DNA of 64,000 nt from Paenibacillus glycinis (GCF_009909185.1 NZ_JAAAMV010000020.1:1-64000); one strand, 5' to 3'; positions 8,545 through 17,691 are shown, counted from the first letter of the stretch. Program-made: numbers and translations. Notes: generated by a model not told the origin, from the letters alone.

Positions 8545-10120
8545 CGTCATGATCGTGGACGACGAGCCGCTGTTTCGGGAATATTTGCGGACCAAATTCA
8601 ACTGGGCGGCGCTCGGCATGACCGTCGCGTGCGAAGCCCGTCACGGCCTGGAGGCGCTGGAGCTGGCGCAGGCGCACCGGCTGGATATCGCCTTGGTCGA
8701 TATCAACATGCCCTTCATGGACGGGCTGGCATTGTCCGAGCAGCTGAAGCAGCTCTATCCGGACATCTCGATCGTGCTCGTGACCGGCCACAACGAGTTC
8801 GAATACGCCCGCAGAGCGATCCGCATGGGCGTGAAGGATTACTTGCTCAAGCCCTTCGACGAGGAAGAATTCGAGGTGACCCTCGGCAAGGTGAAGAGCT
8901 TCATGGAGGCGGCGCACGCGGAGCGGGCCGGCATGCAGTTCGACCTGCTGCGCGAGAGCTTCCTGCTGAAGCTGATCAGCCGGGACGCGGATATGAAGCG
9001 GGAGGACGTCGAAGCCGCCATGTCCCGGTTCCGCATCCCGGAATCGCCGGGCTGTTATCTCGTGGCCGTCACGGAGATCGATCACCTGCACGCCATCGGC
9101 GATGCCGCCGAGCAGTCGCTGTGGAAGCATACGCTGGACAATCTGCTTCGCGATCTCTTGACCGTTCGCGGCGCGCATCATCTGTTTCGCGATGCCGACG
9201 GACGGACGGTCTCGATCGTCGCCTTCGACGACGCCGCGGACGGCGCGGAGTTCGACGGGCAGCCCTTCGCGCGGCTCGGGCAGATGGTCGAGCGGCATTT
9301 CAAATTCACGGTCACCGTCGGGATCGGACGCGTGACGCGTGATTTCATGGCGCTGCGAACCTCCTATCGCGAAGCGTTATCAGCGATTCGCGGCAAGCTG
9401 ACGTCGGGCCAGGGCGGCGTCATTTGGTTCGAACGGCTCGGCGAAAGCCCGGAACGGTTTGAATTCTTTTCCGTGAAGCTGCAGGAAAATTTGATCTACT
9501 GCCTGCGGATGAAGGATCGGGACGGCGTCGAGATCCGGCTCGATCAAGCGTTCGCCGATCTCGGCAAAGCGCCGACGACGGTCGATAACGCGCTGACCGG
9601 ACTGATGGGACTGGTGTCGCTGATCTTGTCGTTCGCCATCGAATCGGGCGTCGTCATCGGCGAAGTGCTGGGCCCGGACTTCGCGCCGTACCGCGAGCTG
9701 CGGCAGTTGTCGACCATCGGGCAGTGCAGGGAGTGGATGACCGAGCTGTACCGGCGGGTCATGGAGGCGAGCTTCGGCCATCGCGCTTCGAAGTCCGTCA
9801 AGCTGTACGAAGCGGCGAAGGAGCTCATCCACGAGCGCTTCGCGGATCCGGCTCTGACGGTCGAGACGATCGCCGGCGCGCTGTACATCGATTCCAGCTA
9901 TTTGCGCAAAATCTTCAGGCGCGAAGGAGGCATGCCGGTGTCCGATTATTTAACCTACGTGCGGATTCAACGCGCGAAGGAGCTGATCGGCAGGGGGGAG
10001 CTGAAGCTGACCGTGATCGCGGAGCAGGTCGGCTACAGCGAGGCCGGCTATTTCAGCAAATGGTTCAAGAAGCACTTCGGCGTCTCGCCGACCGAATACG
10101 AGAACCGGAAACGGCCTTGA
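8537..10120 (+). CDS. YesN-type response regulator (AraC output), locus A
   Basis: A 527-residue regulator with an N-terminal receiver domain (Asp8/Asp9, phosphorylation site Asp55 in 'ALVDINMP', 'LLKPF' with the conserved Lys), a 300-residue middle region of the kind found in YesN proteins, and a C-terminal double helix-turn-helix AraC domain ('ETIAGALYIDSSYLRKIF', 'QVGYSEAGYFSKWFKKHFG'). Phosphorylated YesN-type regulators activate adjacent sugar-uptake operons. Its start overlaps the kinase, so the two are co-translated. The tandem boxes 130 bp downstream, before the binding-protein gene, are the natural candidate target. Confidence 0.92.
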   Translation: MHNVMIVDDEPLFREYLRTKFNWAALGMTVACEARHGLEALELAQAHRLDIALVDINMPFMDGLALSEQLKQLYPDISIVLVTGHNEFEYARRAIRMGVKDYLLKPFDEEEFEVTLGKVKSFMEAAHAERAGMQFDLLRESFLLKLISRDADMKREDVEAAMSRFRIPESPGCYLVAVTEIDHLHAIGDAAEQSLWKHTLDNLLRDLLTVRGAHHLFRDADGRTVSIVAFDDAADGAEFDGQPFARLGQMVERHFKFTVTVGIGRVTRDFMALRTSYREALSAIRGKLTSGQGGVIWFERLGESPERFEFFSVKLQENLIYCLRMKDRDGVEIRLDQAFADLGKAPTTVDNALTGLMGLVSLILSFAIESGVVIGEVLGPDFAPYRELRQLSTIGQCREWMTELYRRVMEASFGHRASKSVKLYEAAKELIHERFADPALTVETIAGALYIDSSYLRKIFRREGGMPVSDYLTYVRIQRAKELIGRGELKLTVIAEQVGYSEAGYFSKWFKKHFGVSPTEYENRKRP

Positions 10121-10247
10121 ATCCGAGCACGTCCGGCATTCGCGATCGGATGCGGCGCCAGATGCGCTTATCTTGCCAAACGTCCGCGCCATCCGGCGGC
10201 GAAGGCTCGGCGAACCGCAGCGACGCCGGGCCAAGCCGCGAATGACG

Positions 10248-10281
10248 TTGGCCCGTTTTGCGCGGATATGGCCCGGTTATG
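10248..10281 (+). promoter_or_regulatory. tandem two-box element, probable YesN regulator site (locus A)
   Basis: Two direct repeats, TTGGCCCGTTTTG (10248-10260) and ATGGCCCGGTTATG (10268-10281), have their shared TGGCCCG cores exactly 20 bp apart. They end 4 bp before the -35 position. AraC-type dimers typically bind two half-sites spaced by about two helical turns next to a poor -35. Confidence 0.55.
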
Positions 10282-10285
10282 ACAT

Positions 10286-10314
10286 TCTCTTCGGAAGCGC
10301 CGAAAATTTATAAT
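10286..10314 (+). promoter_or_regulatory. promoter of the locus A importer operon
   Basis: Consensus TATAAT (10309-10314) with a poor -35 (TCTCTT, 10286-10291) at 17 bp. The missing -35 fits an activator-dependent promoter. Confidence 0.55.
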
Positions 10315-10326
10315 GGGAGCTAGCCG

Positions 10327-10341
10327 ATGTAATCGCTTGCA
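10327..10341 (+). promoter_or_regulatory. cre site (CcpA), locus A
   Basis: ATGTAATCGCTTGCA matches the cre consensus WTGNAANCGNWNNCW at all positions. It lies just after the transcription start, a position where CcpA blocks elongation. Confidence 0.7.
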
Positions 10342-10393
10342 ACCACAGTCTCCCGGCACAATTCGCTTTTCACGGAGAAAGAAGGGGAATGTA

Positions 10394-11767
10394 TTGAGAA
10401 ATCAACGCTTCACGGTATTCGCTTCGACGGCGGCGGCGCTGCTGATCCTGTCCGCCTGCAGCAGCGGCGGCGGAAACGCGAACAACGCGAACAATGCGGC
10501 GACTGCGCCGGACAATGCGGCGACTGCGCCCGAGCCGACCGAATCGGCAACCAACGACGACGGGGCATCGGCCCCGGCAACGAAAGAGCCGGTCAAGCTG
10601 CGCATTTACGCCGCTTATTTCGACGACGACACGAAGAAGCCGTACGACTATGCCGTAGCCGAGCTGAAGAAGGAGATGCCGAACGTCGAGCTGGTGCTCG
10701 ATCCTTCGATGCAGGACGACGGACAGAAGCTGCGCACGTATGCCGCTTCGGGCAACATGCCGGATATTTTCCAGGCCGATTACAAGACGATGAAAGCGTT
10801 TGCGGCATCGAAAAACATCGAGCTGCTCGACGACGCGGCGCCGACAGCGCAGTTCAAGAGCGACCTGAATCCCGGCAACGAGCCGGTCATGATCACGCCG
10901 GACGGCCATGTGTACTCCTATCCGTTTGCCGGCATCGAGTTCCAGATCCTGTATTACAACAAGAAGATCTTCGCCGATGCGGGCGTGGAGGCGCCGATCA
11001 AGACGTACGATCAATGGAAGGACGCGATCCAGAAATTCAAGGCCAAGGGCATCGTGCCGCTGGCGATCTTCTCCAAGGAGAAATGGATCGGCAATTCCTT
11101 CTTCAAAGGGCTGCTGACAAGAGAAGAGCCGCAGGGCTACGCGGCGCTGACCGGCAAGGAGCTGCCCGACGCGTTCGAGCTGGCCGCGAAGCAGTTCAAC
11201 GATCTGAAGGATGCGGGCCTGTTCGATCCGAATGCGACCAACACGAACTATGACCAGGCGTCGTCGATGTTCTATACCGGCAAGGCGGCGATGCTCGTCA
11301 ACGGCCAATGGGAAATATACAGCGCGGATAAGAACCTCGGCGCGGACGTCGATTGGATGTACTGGCCGGCGAAGGACGAGGCGACCTACGAAGCGAGCAA
11401 GTTCAACATGGACGGCTCGGGCGAGCCCGGCGGTTTCTCCGTCTCCCCGACGAGCAAGAACAAGGAAACCGCGATCGAAGTCGCCGCGTTCCTGGCGCGC
11501 AAATACGCGGAATTCAAGTATACGCAGCTCGGCAACCCGATCGTGTCGGTGAAGATCGACAAGCCGGTCGTCGCCAAGCCGCCGGCCATGATGCAGCGCC
11601 TGATCGACGAGACGCTGCCGAACGTCAAGAGCTTCGCCAAGCTGAACGAGAACGTCAAGATCAACACCGCTCTCGACGATAACACGCAGAACCTGATCGT
11701 CAAAGGCTTCAGCGACGCGGACTTCGATAAAAACATGAACCGCGTGCTGGCGAGCGAAAACAAGTAA
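10394..11767 (+). CDS. ABC sugar importer substrate-binding lipoprotein, locus A
   Basis: A 457-residue CUT1-type extracellular binding protein (family 1, COG1653). The signal peptide ends in lipobox 'LSAC' (Cys22), followed by an Asn/Ala/Thr-rich linker, then 'VKLRIYAAYFDDDTKKPYD' opening the binding fold. The start is inferred to be TTG at 10394, since AAGGGG lies 6 bp before it and it gives a normal signal peptide; upstream in-frame codons would put 27 residues before the signal. It is the first gene of an importer operon with two permeases downstream, behind a two-box element, promoter and cre site. The sugar is unknown. Confidence 0.88.
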   Translation: MRNQRFTVFASTAAALLILSACSSGGGNANNANNAATAPDNAATAPEPTESATNDDGASAPATKEPVKLRIYAAYFDDDTKKPYDYAVAELKKEMPNVELVLDPSMQDDGQKLRTYAASGNMPDIFQADYKTMKAFAASKNIELLDDAAPTAQFKSDLNPGNEPVMITPDGHVYSYPFAGIEFQILYYNKKIFADAGVEAPIKTYDQWKDAIQKFKAKGIVPLAIFSKEKWIGNSFFKGLLTREEPQGYAALTGKELPDAFELAAKQFNDLKDAGLFDPNATNTNYDQASSMFYTGKAAMLVNGQWEIYSADKNLGADVDWMYWPAKDEATYEASKFNMDGSGEPGGFSVSPTSKNKETAIEVAAFLARKYAEFKYTQLGNPIVSVKIDKPVVAKPPAMMQRLIDETLPNVKSFAKLNENVKINTALDDNTQNLIVKGFSDADFDKNMNRVLASENK

Positions 11768-11801
11768 CGAGGGACTAACCCATGGATTGGAATGAGCAAC
11801 G

Positions 11802-12683
11802 ATGAGACATTATTTTGGCAACAAATGGGCGATTGCCGCTTTTGCCTTGCCGGCGCTGCTGCTGTACTCGCTCGTCGTCTCCTATCCGGTGGTACAGAGC
11901 CTGTACCGCAGCTTCTTCGAATGGGACGGCATCGGCGCGGGTACCTTTAACGGGCTGAGCAACTACGCCGAGCTGTTCCGCGATCCGCTGCTCGCCACGT
12001 CGCTTCGCAACGGCGGGATTTTCGCGCTCGTGCTCGTCGTCTTCCAGATCGGGCTGGGCACGATCCTGGCCCTGGTCTGCGCGGATATAAAGATCAAAGG
12101 GCGCAAGGTGCTCAAGGTCGGCTATTTCATCCCGGTCGTGCTGTCCGTTACCGTCGTCTGCCAGCTGTGGATCGCCATCTACGATCCGACCAACGGGCTG
12201 GTCAACCGCTTGTTCGAGCTGGTCGGCATCCCGTACCGGCAAAACTGGCTGACCTCGCCCGCGGTCTCGATCATCGCGATCGCCTTCGTCAACGCGTGGC
12301 AGTTCATGGGGTATCAGTTCAGCCTGCTCTACGCCGGCATCAAATCGATACCCGAGCAATACGTGGAGGCCGCGATCATCGACGGCTGCACGAAGTGGGG
12401 CGCGCATCGCAGAATCACGATTCCGCTCATGGCGGAGACGTTCAAATTCTGTCTGATCGTCGCCATTACGGGAGGCATCGGCGCGTTCGTCCAGATGCTC
12501 ATCATGACGAGCGGCGGACCGGGGACGACGAACTTCACGCTGACGTACATGATTTACCGGTACGCCTTCAGCGAATTCGAATATGGCTACGCCTGCGCGG
12601 TATCCGTTTTCCTGGTCGCCATCAGCCTGCTTGCCACCGTCATCATCAACCGGTTGTTCCGTCAGGAACGCATGACCTATTAG
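11802..12683 (+). CDS. ABC sugar importer permease (MalF/UgpA type), locus A
   Basis: A 293-residue inner-membrane permease with about six TM segments and the EAA loop 'EAAIIDGCTKWGAHRRITIP' starting near residue 189, the docking site for the ATPase. 'ALPALLLYSLVVSYPVVQSL' at the N-terminus is typical of the CUT1 first permease. It follows the binding protein by 34 bp and precedes the second permease by 21 bp. No ATPase gene accompanies it, so it most likely uses a shared MsmX-like ATPase. Confidence 0.9.
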   Translation: MRHYFGNKWAIAAFALPALLLYSLVVSYPVVQSLYRSFFEWDGIGAGTFNGLSNYAELFRDPLLATSLRNGGIFALVLVVFQIGLGTILALVCADIKIKGRKVLKVGYFIPVVLSVTVVCQLWIAIYDPTNGLVNRLFELVGIPYRQNWLTSPAVSIIAIAFVNAWQFMGYQFSLLYAGIKSIPEQYVEAAIIDGCTKWGAHRRITIPLMAETFKFCLIVAITGGIGAFVQMLIMTSGGPGTTNFTLTYMIYRYAFSEFEYGYACAVSVFLVAISLLATVIINRLFRQERMTY

Positions 12684-12704
12684 AAGGGGGCAGACGGCAC
12701 ACTC

Positions 12705-13541
12705 ATGCTGACCAGAATAAAACCCGGTTCCATCCTGCTGCAGGGCTTGTTATGGATTTATTTTATCGTCTCCGTCTATCCGCTCTTCTGGATGATCACG
12801 TATTCGCTCAAGAACAACGACCAGATCTTCGTCACGAATCCGTTCGGCATCCCGCTGCACATGCATTTCGAGAATTACGTCCACGCCTGGGAACAGTTCA
12901 ACGTTCCCCGCTATTTCGTCAATTCGCTGGTCGTCTCGGCGATCAGCACCTGCGGCATCCTGCTCCTGTCGGTCATGTTCGCGTACACGGTGGCGAGAAT
13001 GGAGTGGCGGTTGCGGGAAGCCGCGCGCATCTACATGATCATCGGGATGTTCATCCCGCTGCAGGTCATCATGATCCCGCTTGCCATACTGGTCAAAAAC
13101 TTCCACCTGACGAACACGTACGGGGCGCTGATCGTGCCCTACATCGCCTTCGGCCTGCCGTTCTCCTCGCTGATTTTCTACGGCTTCATGCGAACCATTC
13201 CCGTGGAGCTGGAGGAGTCGGCGTGCATGGACGGGGCGAGCATCTACAGGACGTTCTTCCGCATCATCGTGCCGATCGTGCGGCCGGCGGTCGCGACGAT
13301 CGCGATCTTTCAATTTCTGGGCGCATGGAACGAGTTCCTGCTCGCCTATATCTTGATCTCCGACGAAGCGATGAAGACGCTGCCGCTCGGCCTGCTGTTC
13401 TTCCAAGGCCAGTACAGCACCGATTGGGGCGGGATGGGCGCCGTCATGACGATCGCCAGCCTGCCGATGGTCGTCATGTTCTTGTTCTTCAGCGATCAGG
13501 TCGAACGGGCGCTGACGGTCGGCTCGGCCGTCAAAGGGTAA
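12705..13541 (+). CDS. ABC sugar importer permease (MalG type), locus A
   Basis: A 278-residue permease, second of the CUT1 pair, with six predicted TM helices and EAA loop 'ESACMDGASIYRTFFRIIVP' from about residue 171. The C-terminal 'ERALTVGSAVKG' is the typical MalG-type ending. The AAGGGGGC Shine-Dalgarno precedes the ATG. It works as a heterodimer with the preceding permease. Confidence 0.9.
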   Translation: MLTRIKPGSILLQGLLWIYFIVSVYPLFWMITYSLKNNDQIFVTNPFGIPLHMHFENYVHAWEQFNVPRYFVNSLVVSAISTCGILLLSVMFAYTVARMEWRLREAARIYMIIGMFIPLQVIMIPLAILVKNFHLTNTYGALIVPYIAFGLPFSSLIFYGFMRTIPVELEESACMDGASIYRTFFRIIVPIVRPAVATIAIFQFLGAWNEFLLAYILISDEAMKTLPLGLLFFQGQYSTDWGGMGAVMTIASLPMVVMFLFFSDQVERALTVGSAVKG

Positions 13542-13602
13542 AGGGCAGGCGGATGGATATCGAACCGCTTATCGCGGACTAAACGAAGGAAGTGACGAGA
13601 GG

Positions 13603-14706
13603 ATGAGCAATCCACTTGGTATCGGCGTCGTGGGGGCGGGAGCCATCGCGACGCGTCTGATGGCGCATCTCCGGCTGCCGGATACGGCGGGGAAGGTCAA
13701 GCTTGCGGCGGTATGCGATCCCGTCCCGGGCAGGGCGGAAGCCGCGGCGGCCAGATACGGGGCCGCTGCGGGCTACGAGAGCTACGAGGAGCTGCTGCGC
13801 GATCCGAGCGTGGATATCGTGACGATCTGCAGTCCGATCGGACTGCATTACGAGCAGGGCGTCATGGCGATCGAAGCCGGCAAGCATGTCCACTTCAACA
13901 AGACGATGACGACGACGACGGCGGATGCCGACGATCTGATCCGCCGCGCCGCCGCCGCGAACGTGCGTCTCGTGGCCTCGCCGGGCATGATGATCAACCA
14001 GGCGTCCCGCCGCAAGCGCAAGCTTTATCTGGAAGGCGCGCTGGGCCAGCTGGCCTGGGCGATTACCGGGACGACGATGGGCGATGGCGCTTACCATTTG
14101 AACGAAGACGTGCGCACGGGCAGCGACGTGCTGAGCAACGTCAACCCCGGCTGGTACTTCCGCAAGCCGGGCGGCGGGCCGATCTACGACGCGACCGTCT
14201 ACCCGCTCCACGAGCTGACGGGCATTCTCGGCCCGGCCAAGCGCGTGACGGCGCTCTCGGGCATCGGCATCCCGGAACATTGGTTCGGGCAGGAGCGAAT
14301 CGAGACGGAGATGGACGATTCGACGATTCTATTGCTTGATTTCGGCCAGGCGGTCCATGCCGTCGTCTACTCGACGATCGCCGGCGCCGCGACGGAGTGG
14401 GCGCCGAGCATCTACGGCACCAAAGGGGCGCTCGTCGGCTCGAAATTCGGCGACGAGCCGTTGAAGCTGGAGGACGACCGGTTGCCGCATGTATCGGGCG
14501 AGCACGCCGAATTGCGAGAAGCGCATGTCTACGAGGACATCATGCAGCTGGTCCGATGGGTGAGGGAGGATATCCCGTCCGTTGCCAATGCCGAGCATGC
14601 GCGCCATGTCATCGAGATCATCGAATCCGGCTATCGGGCGGCGGAGACCGGGATAACCCAGGAGCTGCGCACGACCTTCGAGCCGCTCGCGCTGTCCGAG
14701 CTGTAG
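13603..14706 (+). CDS. Gfo/Idh/MocA-family oxidoreductase with variant active-site motif
   Basis: A 367-residue NAD(P)-dependent dehydrogenase with an N-terminal Rossmann motif 'GVVGAGAIA' (residues 5-13 region) and C-terminal alpha/beta dimerisation domain. These enzymes oxidise or epimerise sugars, inositols and related polyols. The usual 'EKP' active-site triplet is here 'NKT' (Asn99-Lys100-Thr101 in 'HFNKTMTTTT'): the lysine is kept but Glu and Pro are not. 'NPGWYFRKPGGGPIYDATVY' carries the second conserved block. It lies 62 bp after the importer permease and before the PhyH gene, suggesting action on the imported compound. The substrate is unknown. Confidence 0.87.
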   Translation: MSNPLGIGVVGAGAIATRLMAHLRLPDTAGKVKLAAVCDPVPGRAEAAAARYGAAAGYESYEELLRDPSVDIVTICSPIGLHYEQGVMAIEAGKHVHFNKTMTTTTADADDLIRRAAAANVRLVASPGMMINQASRRKRKLYLEGALGQLAWAITGTTMGDGAYHLNEDVRTGSDVLSNVNPGWYFRKPGGGPIYDATVYPLHELTGILGPAKRVTALSGIGIPEHWFGQERIETEMDDSTILLLDFGQAVHAVVYSTIAGAATEWAPSIYGTKGALVGSKFGDEPLKLEDDRLPHVSGEHAELREAHVYEDIMQLVRWVREDIPSVANAEHARHVIEIIESGYRAAETGITQELRTTFEPLALSEL

Positions 14707-14749
14707 GTCGGCTGCGCGAGCGGCGCGCCGTCGCCGGCCCATCCGGGCT

Positions 14750-14877
14750 GCCGTGACCGGTTCCGCCGGAAAGCGGCAGACTTGCCGTGGCGCTCCAGAG
14801 CCGGTGCCGTATGGGCCGCCATGACCGACCGTTCACGCTGGTGAGCGGCGGACTTGCCGCGGTACGGCTCCGGCGCC
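14750..14877 (+). repeat. imperfect direct repeat, two ~60-bp copies, hairpin-forming
   Basis: Two copies (14750-14808 and 14818-14877) share GCC[GA]TGACCG at the start, AGCGGC[AG]GACTTGCCG[TC]GG in the middle and CCGG[TC]GCC at the end. Each contains a CGGC[AG]-gact-TGCCG hairpin, and GGCCGCCAT / ATGGCGGCC (14815-14823, 14892-14900) pair across the second copy. It fills the 243-bp gap before the PhyH gene; no gene is visible there. Confidence 0.5.
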
Positions 14878-14949
14878 TGCGGCGAAACCGAATGGCGGCC
14901 GTCTTTCCTTTCGTTCCACGAATACGATTCAACGGAGGTTGGGATACCC

Positions 14950-15792
14950 ATGCAAATCAGTCCATCCGAGCTGGACAGCGGCAGATTGCTGCCGGAGACG
15001 ATCGAGCTGGCCGCCAATCTGATCGAGGTCAACGGCTACGTCATCTTCGAAAAGGTGCTGCCGCAGGAGATGATCGAACGGATCCATCGGCGTTATCTTG
15101 AAATTCTGGAGCCTTATCTCGAGGCGCATTACGAGGAAGTATACAATCCGGGCAACGGGTTCAACGACGGGACGAATCATATTCGGCTGTACCTGCCGTT
15201 CGAGATGCCGTTCATCGACGAATCGATCATCGCGCATCCGTTCGTTACGGCGGTGCTCGATCGGCTCTTGGGCGAGGACTGCGTGCTGCATTATTTGGCG
15301 ACCAATACGTCGCTGCCCGGGGGACGCAACAGCCAGCCGGTGCACGCCGACACGGGCTCTCACTTCGGCGACCGCTGCGCCTTCAACCTGCCGATCTCCA
15401 ATCTGGTCGTCAATTTCCCGCTGGTCGACACGACCGAAGAGAACGGCCCGATGGAGATCTGGCCGGGCGGGACGCATCTGCTGCCGGACTACCGCTACGG
15501 CCCCAAGTCTTATAGCAAAACCAAGCTGGCCGAGCATATGCATGCCGTCAAAGCGCTCATGCCCGCCGGCTCGATCATGATCCGCGACGACCGGATGTGG
15601 CATCGCGGCACGCCGAACCGCTCGGACCGTCCCCGCCCGAACATCGCGATGATTTATGCCCCTGCGCCGAACGCTCCCCGCGCGGGCAGCATCCACATCC
15701 CGCGGGAAACGTACGATTCGCTTTCGGAGCGCGCCCGCAGACTGCTGCGGATGGAGAAAATCGGCTTCCCGGCGACCGCGCCGTCCCACTGA
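14950..15792 (+). CDS. PhyH-family Fe(II)/2-oxoglutarate dioxygenase
   Basis: A 280-residue protein of the phytanoyl-CoA dioxygenase superfamily. The iron triad is visible as His132-x-Asp134 in 'QPVHADTGSH' and His218 in 'MWHRGTPNRS', with a conserved Arg near 226 to bind 2-oxoglutarate. 'TEENGPMEIWPGGTH' is the typical strand before the second half of the jelly roll. Bacterial members hydroxylate small molecules such as ectoine or secondary metabolites; none are known sugar-catabolic standards. The ATG at 14950 follows ACGGAGGTTGG; the frame opens further upstream but without a Shine-Dalgarno. It is last in locus A, possibly modifying the imported substrate. Confidence 0.85.
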   Translation: MQISPSELDSGRLLPETIELAANLIEVNGYVIFEKVLPQEMIERIHRRYLEILEPYLEAHYEEVYNPGNGFNDGTNHIRLYLPFEMPFIDESIIAHPFVTAVLDRLLGEDCVLHYLATNTSLPGGRNSQPVHADTGSHFGDRCAFNLPISNLVVNFPLVDTTEENGPMEIWPGGTHLLPDYRYGPKSYSKTKLAEHMHAVKALMPAGSIMIRDDRMWHRGTPNRSDRPRPNIAMIYAPAPNAPRAGSIHIPRETYDSLSERARRLLRMEKIGFPATAPSH

Positions 15793-16000
15793 CCGGCAAC
15801 CGGGCATTAGACGCGAGCCGATCTTGGCTAGCTGCATATCGCTGTGCACCTCGGTTGCTTCAGACGGCGCAGGGAGATGAATGTTACCCGCCTCGCCTGT
15901 CCTATCGGCGCGCAAACGGTTACGCTAGCCGACGACGTAAAGAACCGTCGATTGCGTTCTTTTCCGCTCTTCCGCTTCGATACGCATGCTTTCTTCGATC

Positions 16001-16024
16001 AACCCTTCCGCGGAAGGGTTTTTT
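16001..16024 (+). terminator. intrinsic terminator ending locus A
   Basis: A perfect 20-bp palindrome, AACCCTTCC-GC-GGAAGGGTT, is followed by TTTT. The 280 bp between the PhyH stop and the convergent regulator gene holds nothing else that I can identify. Confidence 0.7.
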
Positions 16025-16071
16025 CGTTATCGGCGGCCATGCGAATCGTAAGGAACCCGATCAAGAAGGGC

Positions 16072-17691
16072 TTAGTCCCCGTGAAACAGCGCGCGGTATT
16101 TCTGCGGATGCATGCCGGCATGTTTCTTGAAGACGGTGCTGAAATACGTGGCGTTCTCGAAGCCGACCATCTCGGCGACCTCGAGAATTTTCAAGTCCGG
16201 CGATTTCAGCAATTCCTTCGCGGCTTCCATCCGTACCTTCGTCACGTACTCGGTGACGCTTTCCCCGGTCTCCTGCTTGAAGATCAAGCTGATGTAGTTC
16301 GGCGACAGGTAGACCTGCTCCGACAGCCTCGAGACGGTGATGTTTTCCATGTAGGAGCGCTCGATGATCGATTTGATCTTCTGGATCGTCCGGCCGTTCT
16401 TCTGGGTATGCTTGCGGGCGAAGTACCCGGCGAGCTCGCCGAACAGATCGAGCATCGCGTCGCGGAGCTCGGTCGCCTCGCGCTTGTCGTAGATGTCGAG
16501 GTAGATCGAGGAGTAGCCGGGAACGATATCCCGGATGTTCTCGTCCACCTCGAGGATCGCCTTGTCGGCCATGTTGATGAGCTCGACGCAGACGCTCTGC
16601 ACGTAACCGATCGGCAGGCGGCGGTTGTCGCACAGCGCGTCGAAGATGAACCGCACGGCATCTTCGGCCTCGGCCGTGCCGCCCAGCTTCATATGGCGGA
16701 TCAGCCCGGTTTCGGCGTCGAACAGCTTCGGAAATTCCAGCTCGTCCGCGTCGATCTGGAAATCCCCGATGAACAGCACCGAATTTTTCCCCGTGTAAAA
16801 TTTGAATTTGATCGCCGCGAGCGCTTCCCGGTAGGAGCCGTACAGCTCGACCGCGCTGCGCACCGGATTGCCGATGCCGAAGGAAACGGACAGCTTCAGG
16901 AACGAGCGGACGCTGTCCGACATCTCCCGGCAGAGGTCGGCCGGGCCGGGGGCTTCCGGGTCCCGCTGCCGGAACAAGACGACATGCTCGTTCTCGTTCA
17001 TGATGAAGGCGAGGCCGTTCCCGCCGCGCGAGACGATCTCGTCCAGCACGTTGTTCACGGAGAAGCCGAGCAGCTGCTTGCGAGCGTCGCTGTAACGCTC
17101 GATCGCCTTCTCGTATTCGTCGATCTGCATCACCGCCGCCGTCCAGCCGCCATCGCCCTCGAGCGGAAGCCCGTAGGCCGCCAGCTTGTTCCGCGCGTCG
17201 TCTTCGTTCGCGAGCATGCCCATGACGAGCTGGGCGAGAAACTTCTCGCGCAGCACCGGCAGGTTCTCGTGCAGCTGCCGCCGCAGCTGCACGGTCTGCG
17301 CCTCGCGGCTGCGCTCCGAGGCGATGGAGGCGACGACCTTCCGGACGATCTCCTGCAGCTCGGCGATCTTGATCGGCTTCAGGATATAGCCGTCCGCGTT
17401 CAGGCTGAGCGCCGTCTTGGCATAGCCGAAATCCTCGGCTCCGCTGATGATGATGACCCGCACGGGATCGCCGGCTTCCTTCAGCTTGAGCGCGGCTTCC
17501 AGGCCGTCCATCATCGGCATGCGTATGTCCGTCAGCAGGATATCGGGCCGCAGCGTCCGGCACAGCTCGAACGTTTCCAGGCCGTCCGCGGCGTCCGCGA
17601 TCACTTCTATGCCGAGCTCGTTCCAGCGCACGACCTCCTTGAGCCCTTCCCGGACGTTGTATTCATCATCCGCGATGATCATCTTGAGCAT
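16072..17691 (-). CDS. YesN-type response regulator (AraC output), locus B
   Basis: A 539-residue regulator (start at the second ATG, two codons in from 17697, because GGAGG lies 9 bp before it but only 3 bp before the first). The receiver domain has its phospho-Asp in 'LLTDIRMPMMDG' and the conserved 'LKPI' Lys. The C-terminal AraC domain shows 'VSRLSEQVYLSPNYISLIF' and 'MVGFENATYFSTVFKKHAG'. It overlaps the kinase gene by about 26 bp on the same strand. Its neighbourhood suggests that it controls the GH30 gene and the importer operon, which share a two-box element. Confidence 0.92.
   Translation of the reverse strand: MLKMIIADDEYNVREGLKEVVRWNELGIEVIADAADGLETFELCRTLRPDILLTDIRMPMMDGLEAALKLKEAGDPVRVIIISGAEDFGYAKTALSLNADGYILKPIKIAELQEIVRKVVASIASERSREAQTVQLRRQLHENLPVLREKFLAQLVMGMLANEDDARNKLAAYGLPLEGDGGWTAAVMQIDEYEKAIERYSDARKQLLGFSVNNVLDEIVSRGGNGLAFIMNENEHVVLFRQRDPEAPGPADLCREMSDSVRSFLKLSVSFGIGNPVRSAVELYGSYREALAAIKFKFYTGKNSVLFIGDFQIDADELEFPKLFDAETGLIRHMKLGGTAEAEDAVRFIFDALCDNRRLPIGYVQSVCVELINMADKAILEVDENIRDIVPGYSSIYLDIYDKREATELRDAMLDLFGELAGYFARKHTQKNGRTIQKIKSIIERSYMENITVSRLSEQVYLSPNYISLIFKQETGESVTEYVTKVRMEAAKELLKSPDLKILEVAEMVGFENATYFSTVFKKHAGMHPQKYRALFHGD

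Noticed and set aside
6664-8619. A 651-codon minus-strand frame opposite the locus A kinase
   Set aside because: Antisense shadow of a clear YesM-type kinase; no Shine-Dalgarno, no recognisable fold.
15917-15935. A cre-like sequence in the gap after the PhyH gene
   Set aside because: Three consensus positions fail and no promoter is nearby.
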